Shown one piece after another: positions 18,027-27,950 of a stretch of 52,931 nt of DNA (the stretch's first letter is position 1; every line of letters starts with the position of its first letter). The position numbers and the translations under genes are program-made. The notes beneath the pieces were generated by a model, which was given only the letters and a program-made list of their open reading frames with translations, searched no databases and was not told where the DNA came from. Source of the DNA: Betaproteobacteria bacterium (GTDB lineage: Bacteria > Pseudomonadota > Gammaproteobacteria > Burkholderiales > Ga0077523); the NCBI GenBank assembly GCA_016125475.1, contig WGLR01000005.1:75859-128789 (forward strand). The letters are read 5' to 3'.

Positions 18027-18995
18027 ATGGCAGCGTCGACCGCCCTACCGTCACTGCGTCAGTTGCGCTACCTCGTCGTCCTGTCGGAGAAGCTCTCGTT
18101 CCGGCAGGCCGCCGAGGCCCTGTTCGTGACGCAATCCACGCTCTCCTCGGGGATCAAGGAGCTCGAGGCCACGCTCGACGTCCAGCTCTTCGAGCGGGAC
18201 CCACGGGGGGTACGGCTCACGGCCGTGGGCGAGGAGATCACGGCGCGCGCGCGGGATCTCCTCGCGCGTGCCCAGGACCTCACCGACTTCGCGCGGCGTT
18301 TCGCGGAGCCGCTCACGGGGCCGCTCACGCTCGGCGTGATTCCGACCATCGCGCCGTTCCTCCTGCCCCGGCTGCTGCCGGCACTGCACAAGGCCTATCC
18401 GGCACTCGAGCTCTACCTGCGCGAGGACCAGACCGAGCACCTGCTCGAGCGTCTCAGGTCCGCACAGCTCGATGCCGTGCTGATGGCACTGCCCTGGGAC
18501 ACCGGCGATCTCGACGTGCGTCCCCTGTTCCGGGACGAGTTCTGGTTCGTCGCGCGCGAGGACGACCCGGCGACCGCACAACAGGCCGTCGCGGTTCGGG
18601 GCATCGACCTGGGGCGACTCATCCTGCTCGAGGAAGGGCACTGCCTGCGGGATCACGCGATCACGGCGTGCGGTCGCCGGGCCACGGGTGTCGCGCCCTC
18701 CGTGGAGGCCACGAGCCTGCAGACGCTGATACAGATGGTGGACGGCGGGCTCGGCGTCACGCTTCTTCCGGAAATGACGCTCAAGGCCGGCCTGCTGAAG
18801 GGCACGGGCCTGGTGGCCCGGCCATTCTCGACGAACGTTCCTTCCCGCACCGTCGCGCTCGTCACGCGCCCGACGTCCGCGCGCGGGGAGGACTTCACGC
18901 GACTCGCGGAATTCATCGAGCAGTACGCGCGGGAAGGGGGACGCGTCCACTCGCCCTCGCGCGTCCGGGGAACGAAACGGACCGCCCGGAATTGA
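18027..18995 (+). CDS. oxyR: LysR-type peroxide sensor OxyR
   Basis: A 322-residue LysR-type regulator. The N-terminal helix-turn-helix reads SLRQLRYLVVLSEKLSFRQA and FVTQSTLSSGIKELE. In the sensing domain LLEEGHCLRDHAITACG places two Cys nine residues apart, the spacing of the peroxide-reactive Cys199 and Cys208 of E. coli OxyR, with the flanking GHCLRD motif conserved. It should activate antioxidant genes on disulfide formation. The start ATG at 18027 fits the family. The stop overlaps a probable TTG start of the downstream ABC transporter gene, suggesting co-expression. A TACACT -10-like box lies about 45 bases upstream. Confidence 0.92.
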   Translation: MAASTALPSLRQLRYLVVLSEKLSFRQAAEALFVTQSTLSSGIKELEATLDVQLFERDPRGVRLTAVGEEITARARDLLARAQDLTDFARRFAEPLTGPLTLGVIPTIAPFLLPRLLPALHKAYPALELYLREDQTEHLLERLRSAQLDAVLMALPWDTGDLDVRPLFRDEFWFVAREDDPATAQQAVAVRGIDLGRLILLEEGHCLRDHAITACGRRATGVAPSVEATSLQTLIQMVDGGLGVTLLPEMTLKAGLLKGTGLVARPFSTNVPSRTVALVTRPTSARGEDFTRLAEFIEQYAREGGRVHSPSRVRGTKRTARN

Positions 18996-20758
18996 CGTCC
19001 TCCCCGCTGCCGCGCGGTCGCCCCGACCTGCGATCCCTCGCGGCTCTCTGGCGGTTCGTGCACCCCTATCGCGGGCGTCTCGTGCTGGCGGGTGTCGCTC
19101 TGCTCATTGCCGCCGGCTGCTTCCTCGTGATCGGTCAGGGCCTGAAGCGCGTCGTCGACTCGGGTTTCTCCAGTGGTGACGCGGGTGCACTCAACACCGC
19201 GCTGGGCTGGCTCTTCGTCGTGATCGTGCTCATGGCGGGGGCGGTGTATGTCCGCTTCTACAGCGTGTCGTGGCTCGGTGAGCGGGTGGTGTCGGACATC
19301 CGGCGCGCCGTGTTCGACAAGCTTCTCCTGCAGTCGCCGGCGTTCTTCGAGGACGCGCGCACGGGCGAGCTGATCTCCCGTCTGACCACGGATACGACGC
19401 TGCTCGATCAGGTCGTCGGCACCAGCGTCTCGATGGCGGTGCGCAACACGCTGCTCGGCGTGGGTTCCCTGGTCATGCTGGCGCTCACGAGCTGGCGACT
19501 CACGGCGCTCGTGCTGCTCGTCGTGCCGGTGGTGGTCGGACCGATCGTGGTGTTCGGACGTCGGGTGCGCCGGTTGTCGCGGGCGAGCCAGGACCGGGTC
19601 GCGGATCTCGGCGTCTACATCGACGAAACCCTGCACGAGATCCGGACGGTGCAGGCCTACACCCACGAACCCGAGGATCGCGACGCGTTCGCGCAGCGCA
19701 TCGAGTCCGCCTTCGATACCGCGAGGCGCAGGATCCAGGTCCGGGCCTCGCTCGTCGCCGCCGTGATCTTCCTCGTGTTCTCCGCGGTGGGGGTCATCCT
19801 CTGGGTGGGAGGCCACGACGTCCTGGCCGGGCGGCTGACCGCGGGCGAACTGTCCGCATTCGTGTTCTATGCCGCGATGGTGGCGTCGTCGGCGGGGGCG
19901 ATCAGCGAAGTGGTGGGCGATCTGCAGCGTGGCGCCGGCGCGGCGGAGCGGATCGTCGAACTGCTCGAAGCGCCGGTCACGGTCGCGACCAGCGGGCACG
20001 CCGTCGACCTTCCGGACCCACCTCGCGGTGATGTCGTGTTCGAGAACGTCGTGTTCTGCTATCCGTCCCGGCCCGATGCTCCGGCGCTCGACGCGTTCTC
20101 GCTGCACGTCACCGCGGGCGAGAAGGTTGCGCTCGTCGGGCCGTCGGGCGCCGGAAAGTCCACGGTCTTCCAGCTCCTGCTGCGCTTCTACGATCCGGGG
20201 GCGGGAGCCCTTCGCATCGACGGTGTGGACCTGTCCCGGGCGGACGTGACGGCCCTCAGGCAGCGCGTCGCGCTCGTGCCGCAGGAACCTGCGATCTTCG
20301 CGACCAGCGTGCGCGAGAACGTGCGGTACGGACGGCCGGATGCGACGGACGACGAGGTCGAGGCCGCGTGCGAGGCTGCCTTCGCGATGGAGTTCGTCGC
20401 CCGTCTTCCCGCGGGTTTCGACACGTTTCTCGGCGAGCGCGGCGTGCGTCTGTCGGGCGGGCAGCGGCAGCGGCTCGTGATCGCTCGCGCGATCCTCGCG
20501 AACCGGCCGATACTCCTGCTGGACGAGGCGACGTCGGCACTGGACGCCGAGTCGGAACGCATGGTCCAGCAGGCGCTGGAACGTCTGATGGCCGATCGCA
20601 CGGTGCTCGTGATCGCGCACCGGCTAGCAACCGTCCGCAACGTCGACAGGATCGCGGTGATGGATCGGGGACGAATCGTCGGGACCGGCTCGCACGAGTC
20701 CCTCATGGCCGACAACGGACTCTACGCGCGCCTCGCCGCGCTGCAGTTCGGGCACTGA
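18992..20758 (+). CDS. ABC exporter, fused membrane and ATPase domains (MsbA/LmrA-like half transporter)
   Basis: A 588-residue half-transporter. The transmembrane domain has about six helices across residues 20-300, beginning after LRSLAALWRFVHPYRGRLV. The ATPase domain has Walker A GPSGAGKST, Q-loop PQEPAIF, signature LSGGQRQRL, Walker B ILLLDEATSALD and H-loop IAHRLATV. Such proteins export lipids, drugs or peptides; the substrate here is unknown. The only start that gives the full family N-terminus is TTG at 18992, which overlaps the oxyR stop (TTGA). The next in-frame candidate, GTG at about 19059, would remove the conserved first segment. Translational coupling to oxyR is likely. Confidence 0.85.
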   Translation: MTSSPLPRGRPDLRSLAALWRFVHPYRGRLVLAGVALLIAAGCFLVIGQGLKRVVDSGFSSGDAGALNTALGWLFVVIVLMAGAVYVRFYSVSWLGERVVSDIRRAVFDKLLLQSPAFFEDARTGELISRLTTDTTLLDQVVGTSVSMAVRNTLLGVGSLVMLALTSWRLTALVLLVVPVVVGPIVVFGRRVRRLSRASQDRVADLGVYIDETLHEIRTVQAYTHEPEDRDAFAQRIESAFDTARRRIQVRASLVAAVIFLVFSAVGVILWVGGHDVLAGRLTAGELSAFVFYAAMVASSAGAISEVVGDLQRGAGAAERIVELLEAPVTVATSGHAVDLPDPPRGDVVFENVVFCYPSRPDAPALDAFSLHVTAGEKVALVGPSGAGKSTVFQLLLRFYDPGAGALRIDGVDLSRADVTALRQRVALVPQEPAIFATSVRENVRYGRPDATDDEVEAACEAAFAMEFVARLPAGFDTFLGERGVRLSGGQRQRLVIARAILANRPILLLDEATSALDAESERMVQQALERLMADRTVLVIAHRLATVRNVDRIAVMDRGRIVGTGSHESLMADNGLYARLAALQFGH

Positions 20759-20776
20759 CGCGCGGACTGCCGATTC

Positions 20777-21982
20777 TCAGTCGACGCCGACGACGTCCAG
20801 CGCCGCGAAGCACGCCCCCATGTTGTGGTAGTCGACCTTGCCCGCGGGGCTCTTCTCGTTGGTGAGCTTCCGGTTGTCGCGACGCAGGACCCGATACCAC
20901 GCACCGTACTCATGGTCGATGAAGTGGTCCCAGCAGTACGACCAGATGCGCTCGTACCAGTCCCAGTAGCGCTGTGCCTGGGTGGCGTCCGCGAGCAGCG
21001 CGGATGCCGCGAGGGACTCCGCCTGCACCCAGTGATGCTTGTGGTCGTCACTCACGCTGCCGTCCGGAGCGAGTCCGTACTGGATGCCGCCGAAGTTCCG
21101 GTCCCAGGCGCGCTCGAGCGCGCTGTCGAAGAGTGCCTCGGCGCGGGGCAGCAGCCAGCCGGTGTCCTGTTCGAGGTGCTCGCCGTGGCGCCGGAGACTC
21201 AGCAGCAGCCTGGACCATTCCGCGAGATGCCCTGGCTGGTACCCCCACGGACGCAGAGCGTCGGGAGAGGCTTCACGGTTGTAGTCCCAGTCCACCGACC
21301 AGTCCTCGGCGTAGTGTTCCCAGATGAGGTTTCCCGTGAGCGACGCCTGTCTCACCGCGATGTTGCGTGCGACGAGATAGGCGCGTTCGAGGTACGTCCG
21401 GTCGCGGGTGGCCTCGAACGCGGCGAGCAGTGCCTCGCACGCGTGCATGTTCGCGTTCTGGCTGCGATACGGGGAGGCCGCGCGCCAGTCCGCACTGGCT
21501 TCGTCCGCATAAAGCCCGTGGTCTTCCGACCAGAATCTTTGCTCCATGAGCGCGAACGTCTCGTCGACGTGCGCGCGAGCGTCCGGCAGGCCGACCATCG
21601 CCGCGTGCGCGTACGCGAGCAGCACGAACGCGAGTCCGTGGCAGCGATTCGTCGCGTCGATGACCCCGTCGTCCGCGAGCAGCCACGCGTAACCGCCCGT
21701 CTCCGGGTTCCGGTGACGTTCGCGTACGAACTGGATGCCGTGCGCGGCGACGTCACGCCAGCGTTCCTCCCCGAGATGCCGGTAGGCCATCGCGAAGTTG
21801 AACACGAAGCGCGTGCTGCTGACGAGGTGACGCGTCTCGGGGTCGTAGACGGTGCCGTCATCGAGGAAGTGATGATAGAACCCCCCGTCCGGATCGATCG
21901 CCGCGGGGTAGTAGAAGTCGAGCGTCTCCCTGACATGGCTCAGAAGGAACGCACGGCTGCGGAAGGACTGGGAATGCTGCAT
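20777..21982 (-). CDS. AGE-family epimerase/isomerase (N-acylglucosamine 2-epimerase or mannose isomerase type)
   Basis: A 401-residue (alpha/alpha)6-barrel protein of the N-acylglucosamine 2-epimerase family, which interconverts sugars at C2 or acts as an aldose-ketose isomerase. Family blocks include DPDGGFYHHFLDDG near the N-terminus, STRFVFNFAMAY, NRCHGLAFVLLAY, NANMHACEALLAA, WGYQPGHLAEWSRLL and HKHHWVQAESLA, which supply the catalytic His and Arg/Glu residues. The pattern is closer to YihS-like mannose isomerases than to the mammalian epimerase, but the substrate is not fixed. The start is uncertain: ATG at 21982 is chosen; a GTG at 22024 would add 14 residues without a visible ribosome site. 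Confidence 0.82.
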   Translation of the reverse strand: MQHSQSFRSRAFLLSHVRETLDFYYPAAIDPDGGFYHHFLDDGTVYDPETRHLVSSTRFVFNFAMAYRHLGEERWRDVAAHGIQFVRERHRNPETGGYAWLLADDGVIDATNRCHGLAFVLLAYAHAAMVGLPDARAHVDETFALMEQRFWSEDHGLYADEASADWRAASPYRSQNANMHACEALLAAFEATRDRTYLERAYLVARNIAVRQASLTGNLIWEHYAEDWSVDWDYNREASPDALRPWGYQPGHLAEWSRLLLSLRRHGEHLEQDTGWLLPRAEALFDSALERAWDRNFGGIQYGLAPDGSVSDDHKHHWVQAESLAASALLADATQAQRYWDWYERIWSYCWDHFIDHEYGAWYRVLRRDNRKLTNEKSPAGKVDYHNMGACFAALDVVGVD

Positions 21983-22061
21983 CTTGCTGCTCGTCGCGAG
22001 GGCGCCCGGTGACGCGGACGTCACGATGGTCCGCGCGTGCGGGAGCGTCGGGGGCGCGCGG

Positions 22062-22672
22062 TTACTGGTTTTCTTTCGGGGCCTGGATGTATTCGAAGAG
22101 CGTCACGACCTTCTTGACGTCCGGGGTCGTCGAGGCGATCTCGGACGCGTCCCTGGCCTCCTCCCGGGTCACGAGCCCCATGAGGTAGACGACGCCGGCC
22201 TCGGTGACGACTTTCACGTGGTTGACCTGAAACTTGCGCGCATCGATGAAGCGCGTCTTCACGCGGGACGTCGTGTACGTGTCGCTCGAGCGCGCGGACA
22301 GCGAGGACACCGGCCCCACCGCGAGTTCGTTGTCGACGATGCGGACGCCTTCGATGCCGCGCGCGATGTCTCCGACCTGCCGTCGCACCTCCTCGGACGG
22401 CACCTCGCCCGTCAGCAGCACGACCTTGTTGTAGCTCGTCGCGTTGACGTGGGTGTCGTCGGGAAACTTCTCGTTGATGCGCGCGACAGCCTTGATCTCG
22501 ATGCCTTCATCGTCGAGATACGTGCCGCTCGTGCGCCGGTCTTCCGCGATCAGCGCGCCGGTTCCGACCGCGCCCGCCGCCACGAGCGGGACACAGCCCT
22601 GGAGGGCGGGCGCCACCGCGGCCGCCACGAGGGCGAGCCAGCATCCTCTCAACAACACGGACATCCTTGACA

Positions 22673-22673
<1 letters not shown>
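22062..22673 (-). CDS. dolP: Outer-membrane lipoprotein with two BON domains, DolP/YraP-like
   Basis: A 203-residue lipoprotein. The signal ends in the lipobox-like ALQGC. Two BON domains follow: IEIKAVARINEKFPDD to the IVDNEL region, and RVKTRFIDARKFQVNHVKVV to the end. E. coli DolP (YraP) supports outer-membrane integrity and activates NlpD-dependent amidase activity at the division site. The ATG at 22673 overlaps the stop of the upstream SIS-domain gene by one base (TGATG), so translation is coupled. Order lpoA-yraN-diaA-dolP with divergent rsmI matches the enterobacterial cluster, which supports the name. Confidence 0.85.
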
Positions 22674-23290
<617 letters not shown>

Positions 23291-23369
23291 TTATTGCACA
23301 CGCTCACCCGAATGCCCGAGTGCGTGACCCGGTCGCCGTGAACGCGGTCGCGACTCCTCGCGCGCCGAC

Positions 23370-23708
23370 TCAGGCGCCGAACGCGTCGCGGATCCAGTCG
23401 ATCCTTCCGTCGCGGTCGACGAGCACGGCATCGAATCGGCACGGACTGTCGACGCGGGCCTGCGCGAGGTAATGCCCCGCAGTCGCGATCAGCCGGGAGC
23501 GCTTCTGCTGCGTGATGCTCTCGGCCGCGGTCGCGAAGCGGGGATTGGTGCGCCTGCGAACTTCCACGAACACGAGGGTTGCCCCGTCCGTCATCACGAG
23601 GTCGATCTCCCCGAAGCGGCACCGGTAGTTCCGCGCCCGGAGCACGAGCCCGCGCGAGCTCAGGTGAGCGAGTGCGAGATCCTCGGCGTCGCGACCATGC
23701 GCGTTCAC
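23370..23708 (-). CDS. yraN: UPF0102 family protein YraN (putative endonuclease fold)
   Basis: A 112-residue UPF0102 protein. The family core is clear: RNYRCRFGEIDLVMTDGATL then VFVEVRRRTN, an arrangement like the D-ExK site of Holliday-junction-type nucleases, followed by KRSRLIATAGHYLAQ. The family's function is not established. The GTG start at 23708 overlaps the lpoA stop in a GTGA four-base overlap, so the two are translationally coupled. The frame stays open upstream through lpoA, but the homology starts at this GTG. Confidence 0.85.
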   Translation of the reverse strand: MNAHGRDAEDLALAHLSSRGLVLRARNYRCRFGEIDLVMTDGATLVFVEVRRRTNPRFATAAESITQQKRSRLIATAGHYLAQARVDSPCRFDAVLVDRDGRIDWIRDAFGA

Positions 23709-24946
23709 TGGACCTCGAAGCTCTCCATGGCGCGAACGCCCGTCTGCGTCATGACCGCGGGAATGTCCTCGCGCTGGAACTCGTGCGCGGGTCCCGGGGT
23801 GATGTAGCCGCTCACGCCGTCGAGCATGCCCATCTCGTTGTAGGTCGTGTTCAGGAGCAGCTGGGAAATGCGCCACGCGTCGATGCCCAGTGCGTAGAAG
23901 CGCTGCTGCTCGAAGTTCGAGAACACGCCCTCCGGGCGTGGGTAGGCCATCACGACCGGGTCGTCGGGCTTCACCATCCAGGGCATGTCGACGAAAACGA
24001 GCCCGCTCAGGTCGAGCTGGCCGACGACCGTGCTCTCGACCGAGTACACGAGCGACGTCGCGTAGCCGGCGATCTCCTTGCCCAGGTAGGGGCGGATCTG
24101 CCGCGCGCGCGGCCCGTCCAGTGCGAAGAACAGGGCATCGACATTGTCCGAGGTGATGCTGTCGCTCATGGCCTTGAGACGCGTCTGGTCCGTCGTGAAC
24201 GCGTACTGGCTCACCACCAGGCGACCTTCCTTCGCCCACTCGTTCGCGAAGGCCTGGCTGATGCGGCGGGAGAGGCTGTTGTCGGCCGTGATGATGACCG
24301 CGCGACGTTTGCCCTGCTTGCCTGCGATCTGCGCGACCTGCCGTGCCTCCGCCTCCATGTCGATCCCGATCGCGTACATGCCGTCGGGCAGCAGGACGTC
24401 GCTGTCGGGAATGGACAGGCCGAGCGTGGGCGAGGTGACGGCGGAACTGTTCGCGATCGCGTGCACGGCACTCTTGGTGAGCGGGCCGATCACGAACTGG
24501 GCACCCATCCTGAGCGCCTGATCGTACGCGTTCACGATCTCGGTGGGGTCGTCCCCGGTCGGGTAGAGCAGCACGGGCAGGCGACCGGGGTGGTCCGGCT
24601 CCGCGGCCATGCCGGCCTCTATCCCCCTGCGGACGGCATCCGCGATGCGCCCGAACACCGGAGACTTCAGTGGCAGAAGTGCCGCGATGTGAGGCCTCTC
24701 CGCGTTTTGCGGCGGAGGCGGCGGCTGATCCTGCCGCGGCGTCACGGTGATGTCGGCGGGCGGAGGCGTTTCGCCAGGCGCGGCCGGCACATCGACCGGT
24801 GGCGGAATCCCTTCGGTGCGGACGGACGGAATGGCGTGGTCGGGGGGCGGGGACTCGTTCTGCGCGCACGCCGTGCCGGTGGCGAGAGCGGCGAGCGCAC
24901 CGTATAGTACGGCGCCTAGCAGAACCAGGACGCGAGATCGTTGCAT
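23705..24946 (-). CDS. lpoA: Penicillin-binding protein activator LpoA (short form, C-terminal domain only)
   Basis: A 413-residue periplasmic protein whose C-terminal part (from about residue 84, RPHIAALLPLKSPVFGRIAD) has the periplasmic-binding-protein fold of LpoA, the outer-membrane activator of PBP1A. E. coli LpoA (about 680 residues) also has an N-terminal TPR domain; here it is replaced by a Pro-rich linker of about 50 residues. The signal peptide ends ATGTACAQ: a Cys is present but the -3 residue is not the usual Leu, so lipidation is uncertain. The ATG at 24946 overlaps the divergent rsmI start by six bases. A TATAAT box lies at 24981-24976 inside rsmI. Confidence 0.85.
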   Translation of the reverse strand: MQRSRVLVLLGAVLYGALAALATGTACAQNESPPPDHAIPSVRTEGIPPPVDVPAAPGETPPPADITVTPRQDQPPPPPQNAERPHIAALLPLKSPVFGRIADAVRRGIEAGMAAEPDHPGRLPVLLYPTGDDPTEIVNAYDQALRMGAQFVIGPLTKSAVHAIANSSAVTSPTLGLSIPDSDVLLPDGMYAIGIDMEAEARQVAQIAGKQGKRRAVIITADNSLSRRISQAFANEWAKEGRLVVSQYAFTTDQTRLKAMSDSITSDNVDALFFALDGPRARQIRPYLGKEIAGYATSLVYSVESTVVGQLDLSGLVFVDMPWMVKPDDPVVMAYPRPEGVFSNFEQQRFYALGIDAWRISQLLLNTTYNEMGMLDGVSGYITPGPAHEFQREDIPAVMTQTGVRAMESFEVQ

Positions 24947-25822
24947 TCGGAATCCTCTCGGGCTGCGGCCGGAACATTATATGTGGTGGCCACGCCCATC
25001 GGTAACCTGCGCGACCTGACGCTGCGCGCGCTCGACGTATTGGCCACCGTCGACCGGATCGCGGCCGAAGACACCCGCCATTCCCGACGCCTCCTCGACG
25101 CCCACGGCATCACCGGAAAGCTCGTGCCGGTGCACGAGCACAACGAACGCACCGCCGCGGAGCGCGTGGTCACGTGGCTCGGTGAAGGCGAGAGCGTCGC
25201 GCTGATCACCGACGCGGGCACGCCCGGCATCAGCGATCCCGGCGCGCTCGTCGTGCGGGCGGTGCGTGCCGCAGGCCACCGCGTCGTCCCCGTGCCTGGT
25301 GCCTCGGCCGTCACGGCGGCCGTGTCGGTCGCGGGCCTCGCCGGCCACGGATTCGAATTCGCGGGATTCCTGCCTCCACGTGCGGCGGCGCGACGAAAGG
25401 CCCTCGCCGCATTCGTCGATTGCGATCATCCCGTCGTGTTCTACGAGGCGCCGCACCGGATCCGCGAGACGCTCGACGACCTCGTGGCGACGTTCCCGCC
25501 GCAGACGGGGCTCACCCTGTGCCGTGAACTCACCAAGCTGTTCGAGGAGGTCGGCGAGGTGACCGTGGGCACGGCCCGGGGCTGGCTCGATGCCGAGGCC
25601 AACCGCGAGCGCGGCGAGTATGTTCTGATCGTGCACGCGTCCGTGCGCGACGCGGCCGCCACGGACGAGGCGGGCGCACGGATCGTCGGCGTGCTTGCGC
25701 GCGAACTGCCCGCATCGCAGGCCGCCCGCCTCGCGGCGGAACTGAGCGGGGCGCGCCGAAGCGATCTCTACGATGTCGCCATGCGCATGAAGGGATCGTC
25801 CGGCGAAGCGGATGACGAATGA
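24941..25822 (+). CDS. rsmI: 16S rRNA (cytidine-1402-2'-O)-methyltransferase RsmI
   Basis: A 293-residue tetrapyrrole-methylase-fold enzyme that 2'-O-methylates C1402 in the 16S rRNA decoding centre. The signatures TLYVVATPIGNLRDLTLRAL, AAEDTRHSRRLL, LITDAGTPGISDPG and PVPGASAVTAA are all present. An in-frame TAG at 24917 and the lack of other start codons before the homology leave the TTG at 24941 as the only start giving an intact N-terminus. AGGA lies ten bases before it. This makes the rsmI and lpoA start regions overlap head to head. Confidence 0.9.
   Translation: MHSESSRAAAGTLYVVATPIGNLRDLTLRALDVLATVDRIAAEDTRHSRRLLDAHGITGKLVPVHEHNERTAAERVVTWLGEGESVALITDAGTPGISDPGALVVRAVRAAGHRVVPVPGASAVTAAVSVAGLAGHGFEFAGFLPPRAAARRKALAAFVDCDHPVVFYEAPHRIRETLDDLVATFPPQTGLTLCRELTKLFEEVGEVTVGTARGWLDAEANRERGEYVLIVHASVRDAAATDEAGARIVGVLARELPASQAARLAAELSGARRSDLYDVAMRMKGSSGEADDE
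24976..24981 (-). promoter_or_regulatory. Probable -10 box for lpoA, inside the rsmI coding region
   Basis: On the minus strand a perfect TATAAT lies 30 bases before the lpoA ATG. No good -35 is visible at 16-18 bases. Because lpoA and rsmI start codons overlap, the lpoA promoter must lie within rsmI codons, and this is the best candidate. Confidence 0.45.
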
Positions 25823-25840
25823 CGAATCGAGGAAAGAGAC

Positions 25841-26902
25841 TTGAACCAGATCACGTTGAGACGCCCTGACGACTGGCATCTGCACCTTCGCGACGGCCCG
25901 GAAATGGCGGCAGTGCTGCCCGACACGGTGCGGCGATTCGCGCGCGCCATCGTGATGCCCAACCTGCGCCCGCCCGTCACCACGGCCGAAGCCGCCGCTG
26001 CCTATCGCGACCGCATCCTCGCGGCGCTGCCGCCCGGCGCATCGTTCGAGCCGCTCATGACGCTGTATCTCACCGACAACACGCCCGCGCAGGAGATCCG
26101 GCGTGCCCACGACAGCGGGTTCGTGAAGGCGGTGAAGCTCTATCCGGCAGGCGCGACCACCAACTCGGACTCCGGCGTGACGGATCTGCACAAGTGCGAT
26201 GCCGCGCTGGAGGCCATGCAGCGTCTCGGCATGCCGCTGCTCGTACACGGCGAGGTGACGGCGGCCGACGTCGACGTCTTCGATCGCGAACGTGTCTTCA
26301 TCGAGACCGTGCTCGAACCGCTCGCGCGCCGCCATCCGGCGCTGCGCATCGTCATGGAGCACATGACGACACGCGACGCGGTCGAGTTCGTGATGGGGGC
26401 GGACGACCGCGTGGCGGGCACCATCACGGCGCATCACCTGCTGCTGAACCGCAATGCGCTCTTCCAGGGCGGGATCCGTCCGCACCACTACTGCCTGCCC
26501 GTGCTGAAGCGCGAACTGCATCGCGAGGCGCTCGTCCGCGCGGCCACGTCGGGCAGCCCCCGGTTCTTCCTCGGCACGGACAGTGCGCCGCACGCGAGAC
26601 ACACGAAGGAAAATGCCTGCGGCTGCGCGGGGGTCTACACGGCTCATGCCGGCATCGAACTCTACGCGGAGGCGTTCGAGGCCGCCGGCGCGCTCGACAG
26701 GCTCGAGGGATTCGCGAGTCTGCACGGCCCCGCCTTCTACGGGCTGCCGCCGAACGACGCGCTCGTCACCCTGGTGAAGCGCGACTGGCCAGTGCCCGAC
26801 GAACTGCCCTACGGGGAGCACGGTCTCGTGCCGCTGCGGGCCGGCGGGCACGTGCACTGGGCGCTGCAGGATGGCCCCGACGCAACGGGACAGGCCCGGT
26901 GA
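25841..26902 (+). CDS. pyrC: Dihydroorotase, class II
   Basis: A 353-residue zinc amidohydrolase that cyclises carbamoyl-aspartate to dihydroorotate in pyrimidine synthesis. Metal ligands are visible: [10 protein letters not shown] (HxH), the carbamylated Lys in [33 protein letters not shown] and the catalytic Asp in [13 protein letters not shown]. Length matches E. coli PyrC (348). The start is a TTG at 25841, backed by a strong GAGGAAAGAG ribosome site. It follows rsmI by 18 bases in the same direction, so the two may be co-transcribed. Confidence 0.95.
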   Translation: MNQITLRRPDDWHLHLRDGPEMAAVLPDTVRRFARAIVMPNLRPPVTTAEAAAAYRDRILAALPPGASFEPLMTLYLTDNTPAQEIRRAHDSGFVKAVKLYPAGATTNSDSGVTDLHKCDAALEAMQRLGMPLLVHGEVTAADVDVFDRERVFIETVLEPLARRHPALRIVMEHMTTRDAVEFVMGADDRVAGTITAHHLLLNRNALFQGGIRPHHYCLPVLKRELHREALVRAATSGSPRFFLGTDSAPHARHTKENACGCAGVYTAHAGIELYAEAFEAAGALDRLEGFASLHGPAFYGLPPNDALVTLVKRDWPVPDELPYGEHGLVPLRAGGHVHWALQDGPDATGQAR

Positions 26903-26938
26903 ATTCGCGGGCAGAGGACCCTTGCGTGCCGGCGCGAC

Positions 26939-27844
26939 GTGAACGGGAATAGCCTCACGCGCTACGCGTGGCTGTCCGTCGCCGTCGCGCTGGCGACCAT
27001 CGCCCTCAAGGTGGCGGCGTGGTGGATCACGGGTTCCGTGGGACTGCTGTCCGATGCGATGGAGTCCGGCGTGAATCTCGTCGCCGCCCTTCTGGCGCTC
27101 TGGATGCTCACGCTCGCCGAGCGGCCTCCCGACGAGGAGCACGCCTACGGATACAGCAAGGCCGAGTACTTCTCGAGCGGCGCCGAAGGCGGCATGATCT
27201 TCATCGCTGCGGCGGCGATCATCTGGTCCGCCGTTCCGAGGGTGATCGAGGCGACACCCATCGAGAAGGTGGGGCCGGGCCTCGTCATCAGCGTCGTGGC
27301 GTCCGTGATCAATTTCGGGGCGGCCAGGATGCTCATGCGTGCGGGCCGGCGCCATGGTTCGATCACGCTGGAAGCCGATGCACACCACCTGCTGACCGAC
27401 GTGTGGACGTCGGCAGGCGTCATCGCGGGGGTCGCGCTCGTCTGGCTCACGGGATGGTATCGTCTCGACGCGATCGTCGCGATCGCCGTGGCGCTGAACA
27501 TCCTGTGGACGGGCTTCCGGCTGCTGCGCCGTTCCGCGCTGGGTCTGCTCGACCGGGCGATCGCGCAGGAACACCGCGAAGCCTTGCAGCAGGTGCTCGC
27601 CTCGCACGAGTCGAACGGGGTCGTGTTTCATGCGCTTCGCACGCGCGAGGCTGCGGGGCGTTCGTTCGCGTCGCTGCACGTGCTCGTGCCCGGGCGATGG
27701 AGCGTGCAGCGCGGTCACGACCTCTGCGAGCGCATCGAGCAGGAGATGCGTTCGGCTGTCCCGAACCTGTCCGTGATCACGCACCTCGAACCGCTGGAGG
27801 ACCCGCGGTCCTTCGAGGACGAGCCGCTCGACCGGGAGGGGTGA
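26939..27844 (+). CDS. Cation diffusion facilitator (CDF) family metal transporter
   Basis: A 301-residue CDF antiporter that exports Zn2+, Fe2+ or related ions in exchange for protons. Six membrane helices lie in residues 8-205. The metal site is spread over [11 protein letters not shown] in TM2 and [14 protein letters not shown] in TM5, both with the conserved Asp. [19 protein letters not shown] is the typical loop after TM2. The C-terminal cytoplasmic domain (about 206-301) has the ferredoxin-like pattern. The GTG at 26939 starts the family N-terminus; no strong ribosome site is seen. It lies 36 bases after pyrC. Confidence 0.9.
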   Translation: MNGNSLTRYAWLSVAVALATIALKVAAWWITGSVGLLSDAMESGVNLVAALLALWMLTLAERPPDEEHAYGYSKAEYFSSGAEGGMIFIAAAAIIWSAVPRVIEATPIEKVGPGLVISVVASVINFGAARMLMRAGRRHGSITLEADAHHLLTDVWTSAGVIAGVALVWLTGWYRLDAIVAIAVALNILWTGFRLLRRSALGLLDRAIAQEHREALQQVLASHESNGVVFHALRTREAAGRSFASLHVLVPGRWSVQRGHDLCERIEQEMRSAVPNLSVITHLEPLEDPRSFEDEPLDREG

Positions 27845-27950
27845 TCGTCCCGGGGCACGTGCGGTTCACGGAAACCTGCACGACCTGCGAGCCGAACGCG
27901 TCGCCGCGTGGTCCTAGTCGTCGTCATTCATCGATACACGCTTGAACGAA

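Noticed and set aside
24977-27784. Minus-strand frame of 935 codons opposite rsmI, pyrC and the CDF gene
   Set aside because: Fully antisense to three conserved genes; composition is Arg/His-rich and has no motifs.
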